NCBI GenBank assembly: GCA_018364485.1
Contig: JAGZLX010000010.1
Span: 1 to 34,810, forward strand
Length of the DNA: 34,810 bases
Source of the DNA: Granulicatella adiacens
GTDB lineage: Bacteria; Bacillota; Bacilli; Lactobacillales; Aerococcaceae
Reading direction: 5' to 3'
The notes under the pieces were generated by a model that made no database searches, was not told where the DNA came from, and saw only the letters and a program-made list of their open reading frames with translations. The translations under genes and the position numbers were made by a program. Positions 32,827 to 34,810 of the stretch are shown here, piece by piece (the first letter of the stretch is position 1; every line of letters begins with the position of its first letter).

Positions 32827-33786
32827 TTATTTAGCAGATGTTGTTGTATCTGTTGTAGTTGTATCACTTGAAGTTTGCATGAAGCTCTTCAACGCATTTT
32901 GTAAACTTTCGTCTGTAATCTTCACGTCAGCATTCTTCAATAAGTCTACCATTGTTTGATGTAAGTATGCAGCATCTTTCAATTTCGCATCTAACATTTC
33001 TTTTTCCATTTGATCTTTCATTTCATCAAATGGTTTTTTCTCTTCTTTAGATACTAACTTAATGATGTGGTATCCAAATTGAGTTTGAACTGGAGTTTCA
33101 GTGATATCTCCAACGTTCTTCAAGTCATAAGCTGCTGTTGAGAATTCAGTTACCATGTCTGAACGTTTGAATGGTCCGATTTGACCACCTTTGGCAGCAG
33201 TACCAGTATCAGCTGAGTTTGCTTTAGCTAATTCCGCAAAGTCAGCACCATCTTTTAATTGTTGGATTAATTCTTCTGCTTTTGTTTTAGCAGCTGCTTT
33301 TTCTTCGTCAGATGCATCTGCTTTAGCAGCAATTAAGATATGTTGAACTGTAATTTGTGGTTCCCACGCATCATAGTACGCTTTAATATCATCTTCTGAG
33401 AAGTTCGCAGCTTTCTTCACTGCTTCTGTCATTAATTTGTTTAAGTAAAGTGTTTGACGGTATGCGTCTACAGAAGTGATTCCACTTTGTTGTAAAGCCG
33501 CTAACAATCCTGGTTCGCCACCGTATTGAGCTACTAATTTAGCCACTTCTTCATCTGCAGCTGTTTTAAGAGATTTTGCATCATCTACAGAACCTTCTAA
33601 TACTTTTGTTAATACTAAACGTTGTAATGTTTGTTCCCCAACAGAATCTTTCATTGCTGTTACAAATTCATCTTTTGTAACGTTACCGTATTTAGTAGTT
33701 GCAACGTTTTCTGATGAGCCATTTGAGCAAGCCGCTAATGCTAAAGTTGATGCAAGCGCTAATGCTCCTACGAATTTTTTCTTCAT
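32827..33786 (-). CDS. prsA: PrsA foldase lipoprotein (parvulin-type peptidyl-prolyl isomerase)
   Basis: PrsA folds secreted proteins at the membrane-wall interface. The 319-residue protein has lipobox LAAC (Cys20), an N-terminal chaperone region, a parvulin domain (about 143-245, 'ITVQHILIA', 'DFAELAKANSADTGTAAKGGQIG', 'QTQFGYHIIKLV') and a helical C-terminal chaperone segment. It ends in a Ser/Thr/Asp-rich tail. It is monocistronic. A -10 TATATT with a TGG extension lies about 48 bases upstream. Confidence 0.95.
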   Translation of the reverse strand: MKKKFVGALALASTLALAACSNGSSENVATTKYGNVTKDEFVTAMKDSVGEQTLQRLVLTKVLEGSVDDAKSLKTAADEEVAKLVAQYGGEPGLLAALQQSGITSVDAYRQTLYLNKLMTEAVKKAANFSEDDIKAYYDAWEPQITVQHILIAAKADASDEEKAAAKTKAEELIQQLKDGADFAELAKANSADTGTAAKGGQIGPFKRSDMVTEFSTAAYDLKNVGDITETPVQTQFGYHIIKLVSKEEKKPFDEMKDQMEKEMLDAKLKDAAYLHQTMVDLLKNADVKITDESLQNALKSFMQTSSDTTTTDTTTSAK

Positions 33787-33899
33787 AAAATTCCCTCTCC
33801 AATCGGTTTTCTTTTTAATCGATGTTATTAATATACCACAGTTTTAAGCACTTGCCTATTTTTCTAGCAATCTCTTACCTTTTCTTAACTTTCTGAAAA

Positions 33900-33930
33900 C
33901 GAAAAAGAGCCAGGACGGATGCCTGACTCT
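33900..33930 (-). terminator. Rho-independent terminator after the LysM-3D gene
   Basis: Minus-strand hairpin AGAGTCAGG/CCTGGCTCT followed by TTTTC. Confidence 0.9.
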
Positions 33931-33965
33931 TCGTTAAGTTAAGTTTAGTTCAAAAAATAGTGTGA

Positions 33966-34757
33966 TTATTGTAATACACGAATTGTGATTGTACGACGTC
34001 CGAAGTTATAAACGTCTGATAAGTTTACTAAGTGAACGTCAATTCTATTTCCGTTAATAGCACCACCTGTATCTGCAGCACGGAATACTCCATAACCTGG
34101 AATTTCAACATATGATCCTAATGGAATAACACTTGGGTCAACCGCAATCACGTTTGGTTCACTAACAAGGTTTGTTCCATCAGCTGTGTAGTTTGATAAA
34201 CCAGCTTCGTTATATGAGTACGCTGTTGCTTCAACTGTTAAGTAGTAACCACCTTGGTTTGAAGAAGTTGCAGCAGCTTGTGTTGTTTGAGTTGCTTCTG
34301 TTGCTTGAGCCGCTTGAGTAGTTTCTGCTGCTTGAGTAGTTTCTGCTGCTTGTGTTGTTGCTTCAGTCGTTTCTACTTCTTTCACTTCATTGTTGTTTTG
34401 AACACGATATGAGTGTTGTTCTGTTCCGTTATCAACGGTTACTTCTTTTTGGTCCGCTGAGAAACGTAACACTGTACCTGGGTAAATAAGGTTTGCATCT
34501 TGAATTTCGTTCACTTGAACTAATGTATCTAATGATGCACCAGTTGCTTCAGAAATTACTGATAATGTATCTCCCCATTTAATTGTGTACTCTTGTACAC
34601 CTTTATCGTCTGTTTTTACATCTTGTTTTACTTGTTCTACAGTACGTGCTGTCCATTCTACTTCGTTGGCACTTGCTGTAGTTGCTGAAAATCCTGCAAA
34701 ACTAAATAAAGCAAGTGATGCTGTCACCATCATGAATTGTTTCTTGATTGGTTTCAT
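33966..34757 (-). CDS. Secreted LysM and 3D-domain cell-wall protein
   Basis: From ATG 34757 (AAAGGA upstream; an earlier in-frame start at 34778 lacks a site) the 263-residue protein has a signal peptide (cleavage near 'TTASA-NE'), one LysM domain (about 50-95, 'YTIKWGDTLSVISEATGASL'), an Ala/Thr/Gln-rich linker with tandem repeats, and a C-terminal 3D domain with its aspartates ('AVDPSVIPLGSYVEI', 'AADTGGAINGNRIDVHL'). 3D domains have an MltA-like double-psi barrel and many act as muralytic enzymes. LysM binding to peptidoglycan plus this domain suggests wall remodelling; catalysis is inference. Confidence 0.93.
   Translation of the reverse strand: MKPIKKQFMMVTASLALFSFAGFSATTASANEVEWTARTVEQVKQDVKTDDKGVQEYTIKWGDTLSVISEATGASLDTLVQVNEIQDANLIYPGTVLRFSADQKEVTVDNGTEQHSYRVQNNNEVKEVETTEATTQAAETTQAAETTQAAQATEATQTTQAAATSSNQGGYYLTVEATAYSYNEAGLSNYTADGTNLVSEPNVIAVDPSVIPLGSYVEIPGYGVFRAADTGGAINGNRIDVHLVNLSDVYNFGRRTITIRVLQ
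34295..34375 (-). repeat. In-frame minisatellite in the LysM-3D linker
   Basis: Two perfect 18-bp copies (34313-34330 and 34331-34348) encode A-E-T-T-Q-A-type units, with degenerate copies on both sides. Repeat number could vary between strains and change linker length. Confidence 0.75.
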
Positions 34758-34810
34758 ATTTTCCTTTCCGATTTCCAACTTTTTCTAAAGTCAAAAACCT
34801 CGTTCGCTTG

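Overview
The window is a low-GC Firmicutes chromosome segment with almost every gene on the minus strand. Gene content (ylaN-ftsW, ylbG, rsmD-coaD-sepM-comEA-comEC, tex, prsA), Gram-positive lipoproteins with LAAC lipoboxes, a T-box leader, AGGAGG ribosome binding sites and the Opp types all point to the Lactobacillales. A Carnobacteriaceae or Granulicatella-like organism is my best guess; this is inference, not an identification. No rRNA, tRNA, CRISPR array, transposase or phage gene was seen.

Layout, left to right (transcription mostly right to left). 1-3849: a tight operon rsmD, coaD, sepM-type protease, comEA, comEC (cut by the window edge), which combines rRNA methylation, CoA synthesis and DNA uptake for competence. 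3850-5345: a structured palindromic repeat, then two overlapping small genes, one with a NusG domain II. 5346-13617: a peptide ABC transporter in the order oppD-F-B-C, with two tandem, closely related peptide-binding lipoproteins (OppA1, OppA2) that each have their own promoter and terminator. 13617-16670: a visibly AT-rich three-gene ABC exporter-like cassette (ATPase plus two related ABC-2-like permeases). 17005-23429: a third OppA, acyl carrier protein with an unusual GC-rich hairpin leader, and a second complete Opp transporter in the order oppB-C-D-F. 23575-25760: a DUF3899-like membrane protein (the only clear plus-strand gene), then ylaN-ftsW-ylbG. 25761-26538: a gene-poor stretch holding two more copies of the palindromic repeat in opposite orientation, with a decayed copy between them. 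26539-34757: tex, a purine permease of the NCS2/AzgA type with PurBox-like sites, an unrecognised lipoprotein, metQ under a T-box leader, the PrsA foldase and a secreted LysM-3D cell-wall protein.

The most interesting item is the family of about 195-bp structured repeats (3970-4167, 25891-26087, 26338-26530, plus a remnant). Arm and internal hairpin sequences differ between copies but stay self-complementary, while an inner motif is nearly invariant. That is the pattern expected of a conserved structured RNA or a mobile palindromic element. I do not recognise it as a known family. Two copies lie on either side of a roughly 22-kb segment that separates ylbG from rsmD, genes that are neighbours in many related genomes.
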